From Amycolatopsis palatopharyngis (GTDB lineage Bacteria > Actinomycetota > Actinomycetes > Mycobacteriales > Pseudonocardiaceae), in the NCBI RefSeq assembly GCF_003385185.1, contig NZ_PQHZ01000045.1:1-52779 (forward strand): a stretch of 52,779 nucleotides of DNA. The letters are read 5' to 3'. Below the pieces are notes generated by a model, which made no database searches, was not told the origin of the DNA, and saw only the letters and a program-made list of their open reading frames with translations. The position numbers and the translations under genes are program-made. Shown one piece after another: positions 51,327 through 52,779 of this stretch (positions within the stretch are counted from its first letter, which is position 1; every line of letters begins with the position of its first letter).

Positions 51327-52616
51327 CTACAGCTGCGTTGTTGCGTGGAGGGTGGCTCTTTGCGGCGGGCGACGTTGCGCCGGCACCCATGCACCCTGGC
51401 GCCGGGTCCCTGGCGGATGGTGGGCGGTGTTCCGGATGGGTTTCTGTTCGGGGTCCAGCCATTTCGGCGGGATGAACTCTGGTGTTCCGTGGCGGATGCG
51501 GACGGACCATTCGGTGTGGTGTAACTCCCGGTGGTGCCGGGCGCAGACGAGGATCATGTTGTCCAGGTCGGACGGCCCGTGGTCGATCCACGAGATCACG
51601 TGGTGAACTTGACACCACTTTGGACCGCGTGTGCAGCCAGGCCTTACGCAACCCCGGTCCCGGAGCGCGAGTGCGCGGCGTTGGCCGGGGGTGGCGAGCC
51701 GCTGGTTGCGGCCGAGGTCGAGGACCTCGCCGTGGGTGCCGAGGACGGCGGGGAGGACTTTGGCTTCGCAGCACCAGCGGCGGAGCTGGCTGATGGAGGT
51801 GTAGCCACGGGCGTCGAGCATGGCGGTGTCCGCGCGTTGTTCCAGCTCCGCCAGCGACACCGTCACGATCACCACGGCGCGTTCGCCGCCGGTGGTCGGG
51901 AGGTCGTCGGCGCGGGCGGTCCGGCTGATGATCTCGGCCAGCGCATCGCCTTGCCGCTGCGCGTGACCGCGTGGGTCGTGGCGGCCGTCGGAGTCGGTCG
52001 GGCCGGGCTTGGCCAGCGGGTGCATGACGCCTTCCAACTCCGCGGCCGTTTCCGGGTCCACCTGGCCGGAGAACATGTACTGCCCGTCGCGGCGGTAGCG
52101 GCCGTGGAACTCCCGGTACGGTCCCTTCGGGTGATCCCGATCTTTCGGCGGGGCCTTCTCGGCATCCCAATGTCCCAAGATCCGCTGCCCGACCTTGGCG
52201 ACCTCTGTGGCGCTGGCCTGCCGCGCCAACGCCACCAGCGTGTCCTCGGTCGCGAGGCGTTCGGTGTCTGGCAGGGCGTCCGGTGCCTGGGCGAGAATCT
52301 TCTGAATCTGCCCGACCTGCGCCACGCCGATCTCCCCCGCCCGCAACGCGTCATCCACCATGGGCGTCGGGGTCGTCGCCTGCGCGAGACGGGCTGTGGC
52401 TTCGCCGCGGGTGAGGTGCAGCGCCATCATCAACATCAACATCGACACCGTCCCCGCGTACCCCTGTGACGTCGCCGCACCACGCTTCTCGGCCTCGGCA
52501 ACCAACTCCAGCATCCGCCCGTACTGCCGCCGCAGAGCCTTCTCGGACTCGAGCAACCCACCGAGCAGCTCCCCCTCGGAAAGCTGCCACACGGGAAGTA
52601 CCTGCTCGTCGTCCAC
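51327..52616 (-). CDS. DUF222 / HNH endonuclease domain protein (13E12-repeat type)
   Basis: A 429-residue protein with a helical DUF222 N-terminal part (about 1-250) and a C-terminal HNH nuclease motif. RDRGCVRPGCTRGPKWCQVH, then HVISWIDHGPSDLDNMILVC and ARHHRELHH give the Cys pairs and His/Asn of the fold. This family is common in actinobacteria in multiple copies, called 13E12 repeat proteins in mycobacteria. Its biological role is not settled. The start is GTG 52616. A LexA-type box 14 nt upstream suggests induction by DNA damage. The Pro/Arg-rich C-terminal 45 residues look disordered. Confidence 0.9.
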   Translation of the reverse strand: MDDEQVLPVWQLSEGELLGGLLESEKALRRQYGRMLELVAEAEKRGAATSQGYAGTVSMLMLMMALHLTRGEATARLAQATTPTPMVDDALRAGEIGVAQVGQIQKILAQAPDALPDTERLATEDTLVALARQASATEVAKVGQRILGHWDAEKAPPKDRDHPKGPYREFHGRYRRDGQYMFSGQVDPETAAELEGVMHPLAKPGPTDSDGRHDPRGHAQRQGDALAEIISRTARADDLPTTGGERAVVIVTVSLAELEQRADTAMLDARGYTSISQLRRWCCEAKVLPAVLGTHGEVLDLGRNQRLATPGQRRALALRDRGCVRPGCTRGPKWCQVHHVISWIDHGPSDLDNMILVCARHHRELHHTEWSVRIRHGTPEFIPPKWLDPEQKPIRNTAHHPPGTRRQGAWVPAQRRPPQRATLHATTQL

Positions 52617-52629
52617 ACCACGACGCTAC

Positions 52630-52645
52630 TCGAACACATGTTCTA
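52630..52645 (-). promoter_or_regulatory. LexA-type SOS box upstream of the HNH gene
   Basis: TCGAAC-ACAT-GTTCTA matches the mycobacterial SOS box TCGAAC-N4-GTTCGA except for one base (T for G). It sits 14 nt upstream of the GTG, where it would block transcription. Confidence 0.7.
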
Positions 52646-52711
52646 CCGGCAGCGCCCCTCGGCAAGCGGTCAACCAACCCCGCCAAACGGCACCCCGCGA
52701 CCACCCCCACT

Positions 52712-52779
52712 GCGCACACCCCACCCCCGCCCATCGCACTTTCCCGGGAAAGTGCGATGGACGGGGGTGGGGTGTGCGC
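52712..52779. repeat. 68-nt near-perfect palindrome reaching the window edge
   Basis: Two 34-nt arms without a loop pair with one mismatch. The centre is CACTTTCCCGGGAAAGTG, as at 667-690, and the outer arms are G/C-rich (GCGCACACCCCACCCCCG). It may extend beyond the window. It could be a terminator of a gene to the right, or a cruciform element. Confidence 0.9.

Overview
The window is visibly very G+C-rich and has GTG/TTG starts, 4-nt stop/start overlaps and many leaderless promoters. It carries actinobacterial marker genes (rbpA, opcA, the LuxR/NarL kinase pair, helR, sufR-linked suf, mptB, DUF222-HNH). It looks like a chromosomal segment of a high-GC actinomycete. mptB and a gene order close to that of the Mycobacterium tuberculosis gap-to-suf region fit the Pseudonocardiales/Mycobacteriales side. 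I cannot name the species.

Layout. 1-8.7 kb: the tail of an IS30-like transposase, a HIT hydrolase, a PPOX-fold protein, a three-gene condensin-like operon (MukF/MukE/MukB-like, related in layout to MksBEF/Wadjet but with no JetD nuclease gene) and a LysE exporter. 8.9-12.6 kb: gap-pgk-tpiA, secG and rbpA, closed by an 18-bp-stem terminator. 12.7-14 kb: an orphan NarL-type histidine kinase. 14.1-22.6 kb, leftward: tkt-tal-pgi-zwf-opcA-pgl, the pentose-phosphate operon. Between zwf and opcA lie three 74-bp tandem units, each of which reads as a 25-codon mini-ORF with its own Shine-Dalgarno; all junctions are 4-nt GTGA overlaps, so zwf, three mini-ORFs and opcA form an unbroken stop/start chain.

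22.6-33 kb: a 49-bp minisatellite between tkt and ctaB; ctaB (heme O synthase); a HelR/HelD helicase; an FKBP lipoprotein; a quinone reductase; a small unknown protein with an ATP-grasp ligase and a MarR regulator; a duplicated DUF6506-like protein behind a 37-nt palindromic operator; a nested double palindrome; an acyl desaturase; and ctaA (heme A synthase). 33-36.5 kb: an ABC exporter and mptB mannosyltransferase. 36.6-43.2 kb: sufR-sufB-sufD-sufC-sufS-sufU-sufT-like, the iron-sulfur assembly operon, with a SufR-like operator over the sufR start codon.

43.3-52.8 kb: an uncharacterised leftward cluster (membrane protein, cupin-like protein, HD protein), a two-component pair, a degenerate EAL-CBS-GGDEF protein, a dNTP triphosphohydrolase and a DUF222-HNH nuclease behind a LexA-type box. 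The window ends on a 68-nt palindrome whose core also occurs near the left end.

Central carbon metabolism, heme a synthesis, Fe-S assembly and RNA-polymerase accessory factors make up the conserved backbone. The less familiar items are the condensin-like operon, the zwf/opcA mini-ORF relay, the perfect-palindrome terminator family and the 43-46 kb cluster. All functional calls rest on reading motifs by eye; no database search was run.
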